DNA of 64,000 nt from an uncultured Oscillospiraceae bacterium (GCA_910587345.1 CAJUKH010000037.1:32128-96127), one strand, 5' to 3'; positions 1 to 9,547 are shown, counted from the first letter of the stretch. Notes: generated by a model from the sequence alone, not told the origin. Numbers and translations are program-made.

Positions 1-174
1 TCCGGTGACCTCGGTCACATACCGGGTATTCCGCTGGGTGCTGGCAAGGCCCACATTGCCTCCCACGGTGGTGATACCCACCACCTCCAGGTTTTTCAGG
101 CAGAGGACCAGCGCCAAAGCGTCATCCACGCCGGTGTCACAGTCGATGATGACCTTCCGTCTGGGGGTGGTCAT
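1..174 (-). CDS. Nucleoside hydrolase, N-terminal part (cut by window edge)
   Basis: The first 58 codons are visible; the rest lies outside the window. The N-terminus carries IIDCDTGVDDALAL, the DxDxxxDD calcium-binding motif of the inosine-uridine nucleoside hydrolase family, which splits ribonucleosides into base and ribose. The ATG at 174 is set by an AAGGAGGG Shine-Dalgarno site lying in the end of the upstream permease gene, only 3 bp away, so it is co-transcribed as the last visible gene of the nucleoside uptake operon. It is a second hydrolase beside the one at 5049-5996, possibly with different base preference (inference). Confidence 0.88.
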   Translation of the reverse strand, partial: MTTPRRKVIIDCDTGVDDALALVLCLKNLEVVGITTVGGNVGLASTQRNTRYVTEVTG

Positions 175-177
175 GGC

Positions 178-1125
178 TTAGCCCTCCTTGGTGTTGGTTT
201 GGCCCTGCTCTATCTTCTTTCTCTTCCGGATGGCGACCATGCCGGTGATACCCAGAGCCAGAATGGTGGCTGCATAGGGGATCATCTCCAAAAATTCCGT
301 GGGGAAGTTGGTCTGGTTCTTCATGGTGGTGGACAACTCCTGAGAGAAGCCAAAGAGCAGGCCCGCCAGTGCGGAGCCAACAGGCTCACCGTTGGCCATG
401 TTCTGGGCGGAAAGGCCGATATAGCCCCGCCCGTTGGACATTCCCTTCATGAAGAAGGTGACGAAGCTCATGGACAAAAAGGCCCCGGACAGCCCGGACA
501 TGATGCCGCAGATGCCAAAGGAGACATAGCCCACCTTGGGTACCGAAATGCCCACCGACTCGGCGGCATGGGGGTTCTCCCCCACCGCCCGGATACGAAG
601 GCCCAGCTTGGTCTTCTTCAGCAGCACCCACACCAAAAATACGCTGAGCACAGCGATCCAGGTCAGAAGGCTCTGGCCCGAGATGATCTTGCCGATAATG
701 GGGATGTCCTTGATCACGGGGATATCAATGTTGGGGATCTGATAGGAGCGGAACACGCTGGCGGTGTTGGCCCGCTCTCCGGTCAGGACAAACATCACAA
801 AGAGGGTGCCGCCCGTGGCCGCCAGGTTGGAGGCGATACAGGTCAGGTACAGATCCGCCTTGCCCGTAATACTGGCAAAGGCGATGATCATGCCGGAACC
901 AAGACCCACCAGCACAGCGCCCAGAAGGCCCACCCACATGCTGCCGCTGTAATGGGCAAAGGCTACGGCCCCCAGTGCGGACCAGAGGATCATGCCTTCG
1001 ATACCCATGTTGAACATACCGGCCTGCCGACAGATGAGAGCGGCAAGAGCGGCAAAGACAATGGGGGTGGCCAGGCGAATGGCGTCTGCAATAAATGCTA
1101 CCCAATCAATACTCATAACTTGCAC
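178..1125 (-). CDS. Nucleoside ABC transporter, permease 2 (NupQ/YufQ-like)
   Basis: Integral membrane permease of 315 residues in the BPD_transp_2 family, with about eight to ten hydrophobic segments. It starts MQVMSIDWVAFIADAIRLAT and carries the conserved GENPHAAESVGI segment near residue 180, typical of this family (GExPxxAxxxGI). Together with the permease, ATPase and BMP lipoprotein encoded just upstream it forms a complete importer like Bacillus NupNOPQ and the related guanosine and purine nucleoside systems. The start is 7 bp after the stop of permease 1, so translation is probably coupled. Substrate assignment rests on the flanking salvage enzymes. Confidence 0.9.
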   Translation of the reverse strand: MQVMSIDWVAFIADAIRLATPIVFAALAALICRQAGMFNMGIEGMILWSALGAVAFAHYSGSMWVGLLGAVLVGLGSGMIIAFASITGKADLYLTCIASNLAATGGTLFVMFVLTGERANTASVFRSYQIPNIDIPVIKDIPIIGKIISGQSLLTWIAVLSVFLVWVLLKKTKLGLRIRAVGENPHAAESVGISVPKVGYVSFGICGIMSGLSGAFLSMSFVTFFMKGMSNGRGYIGLSAQNMANGEPVGSALAGLLFGFSQELSTTMKNQTNFPTEFLEMIPYAATILALGITGMVAIRKRKKIEQGQTNTKEG

Positions 1126-1132
1126 TCTCCTT

Positions 1133-2239
1133 TCATGCAGCCGTGTTGGCTTCCTGTTTTTCCTTCTCGGCCTTTTCCTTCTCTGCGGCCTTGAAGATCA
1201 TCTTATTCTTGGTGCCCGACATGAAGGACTCGGCGGCCACCAGCAGGATGATGATACCCTGAATGACGGTGATGAACTCCTTGGGGATATCGCCGGTGGA
1301 GTTCACCACATCGGCGCCGATGCGGACATAGGCCAGGAAGAGGGCGCCGATGGGCACCAGCGCCGGATTTTTCTTGGCCAGCACCGCCACCAAAAGGCCG
1401 TCAAAGCCATGGCCGGTGGTGGCCGTCCACTGGAAGCGGGTGTAGTTGCTCAGCATCTCGGTGGCGCCGGCGATGCCGGCCACGCCGCCGCCGATAAGCT
1501 GGGCGGCGAAGGACACACCCACGGCCGACAGGCCCACGGCGGTGGCAAACTCAGGGTTCTCCCCCACCAGCCGCATCTTCCAGCCAAAGCTGGTCTTGTA
1601 AAACAGCAGGGCCACCACGATGACACAGATCACCGCCACAAAGATACCGGACTGGATACGGAAGGAGGTCTTGAACAGCCGGGGCATCTGGGCGGAAGCG
1701 GGCAACTCCTGAGAGGCGATATAGGCGATGGTATTGTCCTTCATGTAGTACCGCATGATCCAGGTGGCCAGATATGCGATGATGCTGTTGAGCATCAGGG
1801 ACACCACCACCACGTTGGCGTTGAACTTCCGCTCCATAATGGCGGGGATAAATGCCACCGCCACACCGGTGACTGCGCCCACCACAAACAAAATGGACAG
1901 CATCACGGCGGCGGGGACATCCCCCCCCAGCTTCAGCGCCGTAAAGGTGACCATACAGCCCGACAGCATGAAGATACCCTCTGCCACCAGATTGAAGCGG
2001 TTTACGGCGTACATAAAGCACATGGACAATCCGCAGATGGTAAAGGGGATAGCCAGATTGATGATACTGCCGATCCGGCGGGGGGAGGAAAAGGGGCCCA
2101 GAATGAACTGTTTCACAATATAGACCGGGTCATCACTGATGGCGAAAAGAATGACCAGCGCCACCCCGTAGGCGATCAGCAGGCCCACCAGGGTCCGGAC
2201 GACCTCCATGGTAGTTTCGATCCGTTGCGTCTTGCTCAT
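1133..2239 (-). CDS. Nucleoside ABC transporter, permease 1 (NupP/YufP-like)
   Basis: BPD_transp_2 permease of 368 residues. The start is the ATG at 2239, which overlaps the ATPase stop in an ATGA arrangement and has GGAGGG about six bases upstream; a longer in-frame extension into the ATPase gene is not credible. Hydrophobic segments run from about residue 18 to the end, and the GENPEFATAVGLS segment matches the family's cytoplasmic EAA-like loop. The C-terminus is rich in Lys and Glu. It pairs with the permease at 178-1125 to form the membrane channel of the nucleoside importer. Confidence 0.9.
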   Translation of the reverse strand: MSKTQRIETTMEVVRTLVGLLIAYGVALVILFAISDDPVYIVKQFILGPFSSPRRIGSIINLAIPFTICGLSMCFMYAVNRFNLVAEGIFMLSGCMVTFTALKLGGDVPAAVMLSILFVVGAVTGVAVAFIPAIMERKFNANVVVVSLMLNSIIAYLATWIMRYYMKDNTIAYIASQELPASAQMPRLFKTSFRIQSGIFVAVICVIVVALLFYKTSFGWKMRLVGENPEFATAVGLSAVGVSFAAQLIGGGVAGIAGATEMLSNYTRFQWTATTGHGFDGLLVAVLAKKNPALVPIGALFLAYVRIGADVVNSTGDIPKEFITVIQGIIILLVAAESFMSGTKNKMIFKAAEKEKAEKEKQEANTAA

Positions 2240-3786
2240 AGAAGTCCCTCCATTTCTTCCGCCGTCATTTCCTTCACACCCAGCATATACTCGCCCAGAG
2301 TCTCTTCCGAGACCTCGTTGGCCTTGGGGAAGGCGGCCACGATCTTGCCCTTGTGCATGACCAGAAGCCGGTCGGAACACTCCAGCACTTCATTGAGGTC
2401 GGCGGAGATGAGCAGAGCGCCCACCTTCTCCTCCCGGGCCTTGCGGACGATGGTCTTGCGGATCATTTCGGCGGTACCCACGTCGATGCCCCGGGTGGGC
2501 TGGCAGGCCAGAAGGAAGTTGGCCCCCGAGGTGAACTCCCGGGCCACTACCACCTTCTGGATGTTGCCGCCCGACAGCATCCGCACCGGCTGGTCCCGGT
2601 TGTCACAGGCGATCTCAAAGTCTCTGATGTACCGGTCTGCAATGTCGTTGATCTTCTTGGCGTCCATGAAAAGGCCCTTTTTGAAATCCTTTTTGGTGAA
2701 GCGGTCGGCCACAATGTTCATCTTGATGGACATATTCCCGGCCACGCCCTCCACCATGCGGTCCTCGGCGATATAGGCCATGCCCAGGTCCCGGATCTCC
2801 CGGACGCTCTTGCCCTTGATGGGAGTGCCGTTCAGCTCCACCGTGCCGCCGGCGAAGACGCCAAGACCGCTGAGGACCTGACTCAGCTCGGTCTGGCCGT
2901 TGCCCTCCACGCCGGCGATGCCAACCACCTCGCCCTCGCGGATGTCGAAGGAAATGCCGTCCAGCACCTTTTTCCCGGTGGTGTCCACCTTCACCAGATC
3001 CCGGATAGAGACCACACTCTTGCCCAGCTTGGGGGCTTCCTTCTCGATTTTCAGCACCACATCCCGGCCCACCATCAGCTTGGACAGAGAGGCCTCGGTC
3101 AGCTCACTGGTGTCATAGGTGCCCATGGACCGGCCATGGCGCAGCACGGTGACCCGGCTGCAGATATGCATGACCTCCTCCAGCTTGTGGGAGATAAAGA
3201 TGATAGACACCCCGTCGTCCCGGAGGATAAACAGCTGTTCAAACAGCTCCTGGGTCTCCTGAGGGGTCAGCACGGCGGTGGGCTCGTCCATGATGAGGAT
3301 CTTAACGCCCTTGATCAGCGCCTTCAAAATCTCCACCTTCTGCATCTGGCCCACGCTCAGATCCCGGACCCTGGCCCTGGCGTCAATGTCGAAGTTGTAC
3401 TTGTCGGCGATCTCCTGCGTCTCCTTCACGGCCCGGTCAAAGTCGTAAAGGGCGCCCTTGGTGGGTTCTACGCCCAGGGTCACATTTTCAGCAACGGTCA
3501 GGGAGGGAAGCAGCATAAAGTGCTGGTGGACCATGCCCACCCCCTTACTGATGGCGTGAAGGGGGTTTTGCAGCTTCTCTTCCTGGCCGTTGATGAAGAT
3601 CTTGCCCTCCTGGGAGGGCTCCATACCAAACAGGACTTTCATCAAGGTGGTCTTGCCCGCCCCGTTCTCACCCACCAGGGCGTGGATCTCGTTCTTCCCC
3701 ACCCCGAAGGTAACGTCCTGATTCGCTATGAAGCCGTTGGAGTAGATCTTCGTGATGTGTTCCATGCGCAATACTTCATCGGCCAT
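2236..3786 (-). CDS. Nucleoside ABC transporter ATPase (NupO/YufO-like)
   Basis: Twin-domain ABC ATPase of 516 residues that energises nucleoside uptake. The first domain has Walker A GENGAGKTT near residue 41, signature LSVGQMQK near 145 and Walker B ILIMDEPT. The second half has the degenerate P-loop GVEGNGQTEL and signature LSGGNIQK, as usual in the RbsA/XylG/NupO class. The start at 3786 is chosen because GGAGGT lies seven bases upstream; the track's longer start lacks a site. The gene follows a 14-bp stem-loop after the lipoprotein gene and overlaps permease 1 by 4 bp. Confidence 0.93.
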   Translation of the reverse strand: MADEVLRMEHITKIYSNGFIANQDVTFGVGKNEIHALVGENGAGKTTLMKVLFGMEPSQEGKIFINGQEEKLQNPLHAISKGVGMVHQHFMLLPSLTVAENVTLGVEPTKGALYDFDRAVKETQEIADKYNFDIDARARVRDLSVGQMQKVEILKALIKGVKILIMDEPTAVLTPQETQELFEQLFILRDDGVSIIFISHKLEEVMHICSRVTVLRHGRSMGTYDTSELTEASLSKLMVGRDVVLKIEKEAPKLGKSVVSIRDLVKVDTTGKKVLDGISFDIREGEVVGIAGVEGNGQTELSQVLSGLGVFAGGTVELNGTPIKGKSVREIRDLGMAYIAEDRMVEGVAGNMSIKMNIVADRFTKKDFKKGLFMDAKKINDIADRYIRDFEIACDNRDQPVRMLSGGNIQKVVVAREFTSGANFLLACQPTRGIDVGTAEMIRKTIVRKAREEKVGALLISADLNEVLECSDRLLVMHKGKIVAAFPKANEVSEETLGEYMLGVKEMTAEEMEGLL

Positions 3787-3806
3787 ATCTGATACCTCCA
3801 TCTTTG

Positions 3807-3841
3807 GAAAGAGCCGGCAACACGATATTGCCGGCTCTTTC
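3807..3841 (-). promoter_or_regulatory. Perfect 14-bp stem-loop between BMP lipoprotein and ATPase genes
   Basis: The arms 3807-3820 and 3828-3841 are perfectly complementary around a 7-base loop. There is no real U tract on the transcribed (minus) strand. This looks like the partial terminator or mRNA-stabilising hairpin often found after a binding-protein gene, allowing more lipoprotein than transporter to be made. Role inferred from position. Confidence 0.7.
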
Positions 3842-3867
3842 CCTTTTATCCTGATGATGTGGCTTAA

Positions 3868-4968
3868 TTACTTCGCAGCCTCCACATAGGCCTTGTACTC
3901 GGCCTCGTCAGCGAAGTCGAAGTAGCTCTTCACCTTCAGCTCGCCGCTCTTGACCTTATCGGCCACGCTGGCCATGGCGTCACGCAGCTCCTGAGGAACC
4001 TTCTCCTGGAAGAAAGCGTTGTCCACATAGCCCACGGAGTTGTCGGCCAGACCCAGGGTCATACCCTTGCCCCAGACATCCTCGCCGGCCTCGACCTGAT
4101 GGAAGAAGGCGACGAAGGAGTTGCCCACTTCCTTCAGCATGGAGGTCAGGATCACGTCGGCCTTCTCGGGGTTGGCGCCGTCCTTATAGACCTGATACTG
4201 GTCGGAGTCCACGCCGATGGCCCAGGTGCCGGTCTCCATAGCGGCCTCGAACAAGCCGTCACCGGAACCGCCGGCCACCTGATAGAACACGTCGGCGTTG
4301 TTGTTGCGCTGCTGGTCCAGACACAGGTTCTTCATGATGACGGGATCGCTCCAGGAGCCGCAGGCGGCGGTGACCACCTTGCACTCGGGGTCCTGGGCCT
4401 TCACGCCCTCGATGAAGCCGGTGACGAAGTCGTTGATCACGGGGTTCTCCATACCCACATTGACGGCCACGGTGCCGGTCTGGCTCATGCCGGCGGCCAG
4501 CATACCGACGAGGTAGGAACCCTCGTTCTGGGCGTAGGAGATGTAGGCCACGTTGTCACGGCCGGTCAGGTCGGGAGAGTCATCGAACACCAGGAACTTC
4601 TGGTCGGGATACTCCTCAGCGATCCGCAGGAAGTTGTCGGTATAGGTGGAGGAGGCCACCAGATACTCGGCGCCCTGCTCAATGGCGTCACGGATGGTAT
4701 CATCGAACTTGTCGGCGTTGGAAGCATCGCCGGTCTCGATGGTCTTCATCACGTCCCACCCCTCGCTGCGAAGGACTTCCATGCCCCGCTCACCGGAGTC
4801 GTTGAAGGAGTTGTCGCCCAGATTGCTCACGATGTAAGCGATCTTGCCCTTGCTGGTGGCATCGCCGCCATTGGGCTTCTCGGACTCCGTGGTCTCCTTG
4901 GGACCGCAGGCGGTCAGCGCCATGGACAGGACCAGAGCGCCGGCCAGGATCTTTGAGATCTTTTTCAT
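3868..4968 (-). CDS. BMP-family nucleoside-binding lipoprotein (NupN-like)
   Basis: Extracellular substrate-binding lipoprotein of 366 residues. A signal peptide (MKKISKILAGALVLSMALTAC) ends in the lipobox LTAC with lipidated Cys at 21, followed by a Gly/Thr/Glu-rich linker. The body matches the BMP/PnrA family, with NLGDNSFNDSGERGM near residue 50 and GVDSDQYQ near 255, segments that line the nucleoside site in this family. It starts at ATG 4968 behind an AAGGGG site. It is the capture component for the ABC genes downstream and sits after the nucleoside hydrolase gene, consistent with purine nucleoside import. Confidence 0.93.
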   Translation of the reverse strand: MKKISKILAGALVLSMALTACGPKETTESEKPNGGDATSKGKIAYIVSNLGDNSFNDSGERGMEVLRSEGWDVMKTIETGDASNADKFDDTIRDAIEQGAEYLVASSTYTDNFLRIAEEYPDQKFLVFDDSPDLTGRDNVAYISYAQNEGSYLVGMLAAGMSQTGTVAVNVGMENPVINDFVTGFIEGVKAQDPECKVVTAACGSWSDPVIMKNLCLDQQRNNNADVFYQVAGGSGDGLFEAAMETGTWAIGVDSDQYQVYKDGANPEKADVILTSMLKEVGNSFVAFFHQVEAGEDVWGKGMTLGLADNSVGYVDNAFFQEKVPQELRDAMASVADKVKSGELKVKSYFDFADEAEYKAYVEAAK

Positions 4969-5048
4969 GTCTTTTTACCCCTTTTTTGTTGTTTTTGAAC
5001 TTATTTTTTCGCTTATCCACCGGATAAACGTAAGTTCCAAACGGAACC

Positions 5049-5996
5049 TCATCCTCTCTGGACCCCGTTCAATACCGTGTCCACCAGCCATTTCCGAAAG
5101 GCCGTGGTGTCCAGCCCCAGCGCCACCGACACGTTAGGGGCCTTTCCCGTCTTCTTCCGCCGGTCCACAAAGGTGTGGCCGTAAGTATATTGCCCTCTGC
5201 ACTCCACATCCACAAAGTTCTCCTCAAAGGTGAGGCACTCCGGGCACACGGCGGCGGCAAAGGCCAGAGCATCGTGCATCAGTGCGTTCTCTCCCCCGGC
5301 GTCCCGCCGGCGGAACATATACTCCAAAAGCAGGGCCACCACCTCCCCCTCCCGGGTGCCGGCAATACGGAGCTTTCGGGCGTCCTCCTCCACCATAATG
5401 GCCTTCTCGGTCACATCCAGCCCCACCATGGTCATGGGAATGCCGCTGCGGATGACCACCTGAGCGGCCTCCGGGTCGGCCCAGATATTGAACTCGGCGG
5501 TGGGGGTCACGTTCCCTCCTCTGGCCGCTCCTCCCATGAACCAGATATGCTTCACAAGGCCGGGCAGGTCGGGATACTGTAAAAGGGCAATGGCAATGTT
5601 GGTCATGGGGCCGATCACCAGAAGCTCCAGCTCCCCTTCAAGCTCCACCGCCATGTCATAAATCAGCTGGGAGGCAATGCGGCTGTCAAACCTGCTGCGG
5701 CTTGCCCGGGGCAGCTCCAAATCTCCCATCCCCGTGCGGCCGTGGGTCAGGTCGGTGGTCTCCACCTGAACAAAGCCGCTCATCATGGGCTGGACCGCCC
5801 CTTTGGCCACCGGCAGGTCAAGGCCCAGATACTCCACCAGATCCAGATTGTTCCGGCTGGTGTAGCCGTGGTTCACGTTGCCGTTGACCGAGGTGATGGC
5901 CTTCACCTCCACCTGGGGGCTGCACAGCGCGGCAATAATGGCGATGGCGTCATCGGTCCCCGTGTCACAGTCAATAATAAAAGGTCGTTTTTTCAT
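5049..5996 (-). CDS. Inosine-uridine preferring nucleoside hydrolase
   Basis: Full-length hydrolase of 315 residues. It begins MKKRPFIIDCDTGTDDAIAI, containing the DxDxGxDD calcium site, and the C-terminal half has NALMHDALAFAAA, which supplies the family's second metal-binding Asp. It cleaves the N-glycosidic bond of imported nucleosides to free base and ribose. The ATG at 5996 has AGGAG nine bases upstream; seven extra upstream codons in the open frame are unlikely. It sits between deoD and the BMP lipoprotein gene, so hydrolytic and phosphorolytic routes are encoded side by side. Confidence 0.93.
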   Translation of the reverse strand: MKKRPFIIDCDTGTDDAIAIIAALCSPQVEVKAITSVNGNVNHGYTSRNNLDLVEYLGLDLPVAKGAVQPMMSGFVQVETTDLTHGRTGMGDLELPRASRSRFDSRIASQLIYDMAVELEGELELLVIGPMTNIAIALLQYPDLPGLVKHIWFMGGAARGGNVTPTAEFNIWADPEAAQVVIRSGIPMTMVGLDVTEKAIMVEEDARKLRIAGTREGEVVALLLEYMFRRRDAGGENALMHDALAFAAAVCPECLTFEENFVDVECRGQYTYGHTFVDRRKKTGKAPNVSVALGLDTTAFRKWLVDTVLNGVQRG

Positions 5997-6046
5997 ATTA
6001 TACAACTCCTGTGTCAAATGCGCAAGTGTTTAAGAATAAACAAACT

Positions 6047-6757
6047 TCACGCCAGAGACAGGGCCACCTCCATCATCTGGGTAAAGGCGGTCTGCCGTTC
6101 CTCGGCGGTGGTCACCTCGTCGGGACCGTCGGAGATGGTCAGGATACACAGTGCGTTGGCTCCGCCGGCGGCGGCATTGGTATAGAGGGCGGCGGACTCC
6201 ATCTCCACCGCCAGCACCCCCATCTCGGGCCAGGTCTTGCCGTGGGGCAGGTCCACCCCGTAGAAGACATCGGAGGAGAGAATGTTGCCCACATGGTACT
6301 TGAAGCCCAGCTCTTTGGCGGCGGCTACCGCCTTCTCCAGCAGCTCGAAGCTGCAGATGGGGGCAAAGGTGCCGGGCAGGCCCTGCATGGCGGGGTAGTT
6401 GCTGGTGGTGCAGGCCCCCATGCCGAAGACCATATCCTTCACATGGACATGGGGCTGGAAGGTGCCGGCAGTGCCGATGCGGATCAGGTTCTTACAGCCG
6501 TAGATGTGGATCAGCTCATAGCTGTAAATGCCCATGGAGGGGCAGCCCATGCCGGTGCCCATGACGGAAACCGGCTTACCCTTGTAGGTGCCGGTAAAGC
6601 CCAGCATCCCCCGGGTGTTGTTGAACTGCTTCACGTTCTCCAGATAAGTGTCGGCAATGAACTTGGCCCGCAGGGGGTCGCCGGGCAGCAAAATGGTCTC
6701 TGCGATCTCGCCCACCTGGGCGGCGATGTGGGGGGTGGGTGCAGTCAGTCTGGCCAT
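6047..6757 (-). CDS. deoD: Purine nucleoside phosphorylase, DeoD type
   Basis: Hexameric-type purine nucleoside phosphorylase of 236 residues, the normal DeoD length. Visible family motifs are LLPGDPLRAKFIA (about 24-35), phosphate and ribose site segments MGTGMGCPS and RIGTAGTF, the EMESAALYTNA purine/ribose segment near 186, and the catalytic Asp in TISDGPDE at 210. It converts purine (deoxy)nucleosides plus phosphate to base and (deoxy)ribose 1-phosphate in the cytosol. AAGGAG precedes the ATG at 6757. Its products feed adenine deaminase upstream in the same operon. Confidence 0.96.
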   Translation of the reverse strand: MARLTAPTPHIAAQVGEIAETILLPGDPLRAKFIADTYLENVKQFNNTRGMLGFTGTYKGKPVSVMGTGMGCPSMGIYSYELIHIYGCKNLIRIGTAGTFQPHVHVKDMVFGMGACTTSNYPAMQGLPGTFAPICSFELLEKAVAAAKELGFKYHVGNILSSDVFYGVDLPHGKTWPEMGVLAVEMESAALYTNAAAGGANALCILTISDGPDEVTTAEERQTAFTQMMEVALSLA

Positions 6758-6825
6758 AATAAAAAACTCCTTTCAGTGTCCCAAATATGGGTTCTGCATT
6801 TGTAAAGATCCTCTTTTTGCAAGGC

Positions 6826-7725
6826 TTACCTTCCGGCGCCGTATTGCTCCACCTCGGCCCAGCCGGGGATGGAGTTGGCCGCTCCCTTGACCCCGATGGC
6901 CAGGGCGCTGGCAAGGCTGGCCATCCGCAGCGCCTCGGCGGCGGGCAGACCTCTGGCAACAGAGGCCAGGAAATAGCCGCAGAAGGTATCTCCGGCGGCG
7001 GTGGTATCCACCACGGTGGAGGCGTACACCCCGTGGGAGGCTTCCTCCTCCCCGCTGTGGTACAGCACCCCGTCCTTCCCCAGTGTCAGAACAATGACGG
7101 CCTTGGGGAACCGGGCGGCCAGGGCGGCCAGAATGGCCCGGTGGCCTGTCTCCTCACATCCGGCAATGGCCTGTCCCTCGATCTCGTTGATGATGAAATA
7201 ATCCACCAGTTCCAGGGGATACTCGAATATCTGCGCCGTAATGGGAGAGGCGTTGAAGGCGACCTTCAGCCCTAGTTCCCTGGCCTTTTTCATGGCGTAG
7301 GGCACGTTGCTGGTCTCATTTTGCAAAAGCAGAAGGTCACCCGGTCCAAAGTGGGAAAGGGTATCGTCTATGTAAGTCTCAGTCAGCGCTCCGTTGGCCC
7401 CCGCCGAGATGATAATGGAATTCTGCCCCGAGGGGACCAGCTGGATGATGGCGTGGCCGGTGACCTCCCCCTCCATCACCTGAAGATACCGAGTATCGGC
7501 TCCGCTCTGCTCCAGAAGGGCCTTGAGAAACAGCCCGTCAGGGCCTACCGCTCCTGCGGCATAGACCTCCGCTCCCGCCCGGGCCAGAGCCACCGACTGG
7601 TTCAGCCCCTTGCCGCCGCTGAAGGTCTCCGCATGGGGGGCGGTCAGGGTCTCTCCCGCCTGGACAAAATGGTCCACGGAATAGACCTTATCAATGTTCA
7701 AAGAACCGATGTTCAGTATCTTCAC
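6826..7725 (-). CDS. rbsK: PfkB-family sugar kinase, probable ribokinase
   Basis: PfkB kinase of 299 residues starting at the GTG at 7725, chosen because GGAGG lies seven bases upstream; the longer open frame has no ribosome site. It shows NIGSLNIDKVY at the start, the sugar-site GGKGLNQSVALARAGA near 37 and the nucleotide/catalytic TTAAGDTFCGYF near 250 (general base Asp of the GAGD motif). The expected reaction is ATP-dependent phosphorylation of ribose released by the nucleoside hydrolases, sending it to the pentose phosphate pathway. A nucleoside or deoxyribose kinase is possible, since PfkB specificity cannot be read from the sequence alone. Confidence 0.85.
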   Translation of the reverse strand: MKILNIGSLNIDKVYSVDHFVQAGETLTAPHAETFSGGKGLNQSVALARAGAEVYAAGAVGPDGLFLKALLEQSGADTRYLQVMEGEVTGHAIIQLVPSGQNSIIISAGANGALTETYIDDTLSHFGPGDLLLLQNETSNVPYAMKKARELGLKVAFNASPITAQIFEYPLELVDYFIINEIEGQAIAGCEETGHRAILAALAARFPKAVIVLTLGKDGVLYHSGEEEASHGVYASTVVDTTAAGDTFCGYFLASVARGLPAAEALRMASLASALAIGVKGAANSIPGWAEVEQYGAGR

Positions 7726-7786
7726 GACCCGTCCTCCTTCTCCTCCGCAAAGGCGGAGGGGTTTTTCCGGAAATGTGGATATGGAC

Positions 7787-9547
7787 TTACTCGGTGCGGA
7801 TGATGACGGGGATACGCTTTTTCTCCCGCACATCCACAAGGCCGATGTCGGTGCATTTTATCTCCAGCGACACCGCCAGGGCCATCAGGGTCAGGAAGGT
7901 CATGGGGTGGGCATGGTCCAGCCCCAGCCTCTCCACAGCGGCGAAAAGCCCCTCGAAGCTCCGGGTCAGCGGCTCCGCCTCCGCCTCGCTGAGAAGCCCC
8001 GCCAGAGGCAATTCCACCTGACCGATGACCTCCCCGTTCAGCACGGCGCAAAGGCCGCCCCCCATCTCCAGCAGGTGGTTGGCCGCCAACACCATATCGG
8101 CGTCATCGGCGCCGTAGACCACCAGATTGTGGCTGTCGTGGGCGTAGGTGGTGGCAATGGCCCCCTTAAAATCGGGAAAACCGCTGATAAGGCCCAGAGA
8201 GACCTCCTTCCCCGGGGCCTTTTCCGGCCCGTAGCCATGGCGGTAGACAATGGCCATTTTCATCAGCCCCGCCTCCGCCGGCTGAAGGACCCCGCCCTTC
8301 ACCGGGACCCAGTGTTCCTCCCGCTGGGTGCGGGTGCTGACCTTGCCGCAGGCAATGGTATTGACCAGCGCCCGGGCGGCCCCCGGCTCCCCGGTCTTCA
8401 TCACCAGGTCGGCCGCTTCCAGCGGCAGAACATGGATGGAGCGGTAAAATTCCTCCGGGAAGCTATAATCTCCCGACCGGACCAGACACTTTCCGTTTTC
8501 CGCCACCAGCTTGCCGTCGGAGAAGACCATGGAAGGCTTCATCTCCTCCAGACTGTCCACCAGCAGCACATCGGCCTTATAGCCGGGGGACACTGCCCCC
8601 CGGTCGTAGAGCCGCAGCCGGTCGGCGGCGTTCAGCGTGGCATAGCGGATCGCCTTCATGGGTTCCAGCCCCAGGGCGATGGCGTCCCGGACGTTGGCGT
8701 TCAGGTGGCCGTTGCGGACCAGTTCAATATAGGGCACATCGTCGGTGATGAGCATGATCCGGTCCTGCATGGGATAGTCATTCAAAAAGGCCATCAGTTC
8801 GGCGGAAAGGAAGGTCTGCTGGACCTGAATGGCAAAGCCCATCTCCAGTTTTTCCCTGGCCCGGTCCAGGAACATATCGGTATGGTCGGCGTCCGCCCCC
8901 GCCGTGCGGAAAGCCTGAAGCCTCCGGCCAGTAAGGGCGGGGATATGGGCGTCCATGATGACCCCCCGCTTCTTGGCGGCAGCCAGCACCGCCAGAATAC
9001 GCTCGTCCCCGTCGGCCACGGCGTTGAAGTCCATGATCTCCCCCATGCCATAGACCCCGGGGATGTCCAGCATCTCCTCCATCTCCTTCTCCTCCACAGA
9101 GAAGCCGGCCCGCTCCAGTCCCGGGGCGGAGGGAATGGTGGAAGGCGCCATCATCAGCACATGGAGCGGGGTCCTGCCCGCCGCTTCGGTCAAGGCCCGG
9201 ACCCCGGCCACCCCGCAGACGTTGCCGATCTCATGGGGGTCGGCCGCCACCGTGGTGGTGCCGTAGGCCAGTACGATCTCGGCAAACCGGGCGGGAGCCA
9301 TCATGCTGCTTTCAATATGCATATGGGAATCGATCAGGCCGGGAATGGCATAGCGGCCCTTGCCGTCAATGGTCTCTTTGGCGGTGTAGGGAAAATCCAT
9401 TTCCCCGATGCAGGCGATGGTATCCCCCACCCAGGCTACGCTGCCCTCCATCACACTCAGATTGAACACGTTGACGATTTTCACATTCTCAATGACCACG
9501 TCAAAAGGCCGCTGGCCGTTGATGGCTTTGATACATTCCAGTCCCAT
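7787..9547 (-). CDS. ade: Adenine deaminase
   Basis: Amidohydrolase of 586 residues matching the Ade family in length and motifs: LIDSHMHIESSMM near residue 91, ADPHEIGNVCG near 117, GEIMDFNAVA near 180, DAHIPALTG near 212, and the C-terminal family segments YRHG and SHDSHNL-like YAHDSHNLVV. It converts adenine to hypoxanthine and ammonia with a dinuclear metal centre. The ATG at 9547 has GGGAGGAG six bases upstream; the ten-codon extension lacks a site. It is first in the operon, downstream of the promoter at 9637-9665, and completes conversion of imported adenosine to hypoxanthine. Confidence 0.95.
   Translation of the reverse strand: MGLECIKAINGQRPFDVVIENVKIVNVFNLSVMEGSVAWVGDTIACIGEMDFPYTAKETIDGKGRYAIPGLIDSHMHIESSMMAPARFAEIVLAYGTTTVAADPHEIGNVCGVAGVRALTEAAGRTPLHVLMMAPSTIPSAPGLERAGFSVEEKEMEEMLDIPGVYGMGEIMDFNAVADGDERILAVLAAAKKRGVIMDAHIPALTGRRLQAFRTAGADADHTDMFLDRAREKLEMGFAIQVQQTFLSAELMAFLNDYPMQDRIMLITDDVPYIELVRNGHLNANVRDAIALGLEPMKAIRYATLNAADRLRLYDRGAVSPGYKADVLLVDSLEEMKPSMVFSDGKLVAENGKCLVRSGDYSFPEEFYRSIHVLPLEAADLVMKTGEPGAARALVNTIACGKVSTRTQREEHWVPVKGGVLQPAEAGLMKMAIVYRHGYGPEKAPGKEVSLGLISGFPDFKGAIATTYAHDSHNLVVYGADDADMVLAANHLLEMGGGLCAVLNGEVIGQVELPLAGLLSEAEAEPLTRSFEGLFAAVERLGLDHAHPMTFLTLMALAVSLEIKCTDIGLVDVREKKRIPVIIRTE

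Noticed and set aside
992..2776. Plus-strand 594-codon open frame opposite the permease genes
   Set aside because: His/Gly/Asp-rich shadow translation; the opposite strand encodes clear ABC transporter proteins.
5997..6017. TTGACA and TATAAT on the minus strand before the nucleoside hydrolase gene
   Set aside because: They are separated by only 9 bp and cannot form a promoter; the stretch is better explained as ribosome site and spacer of the gene.
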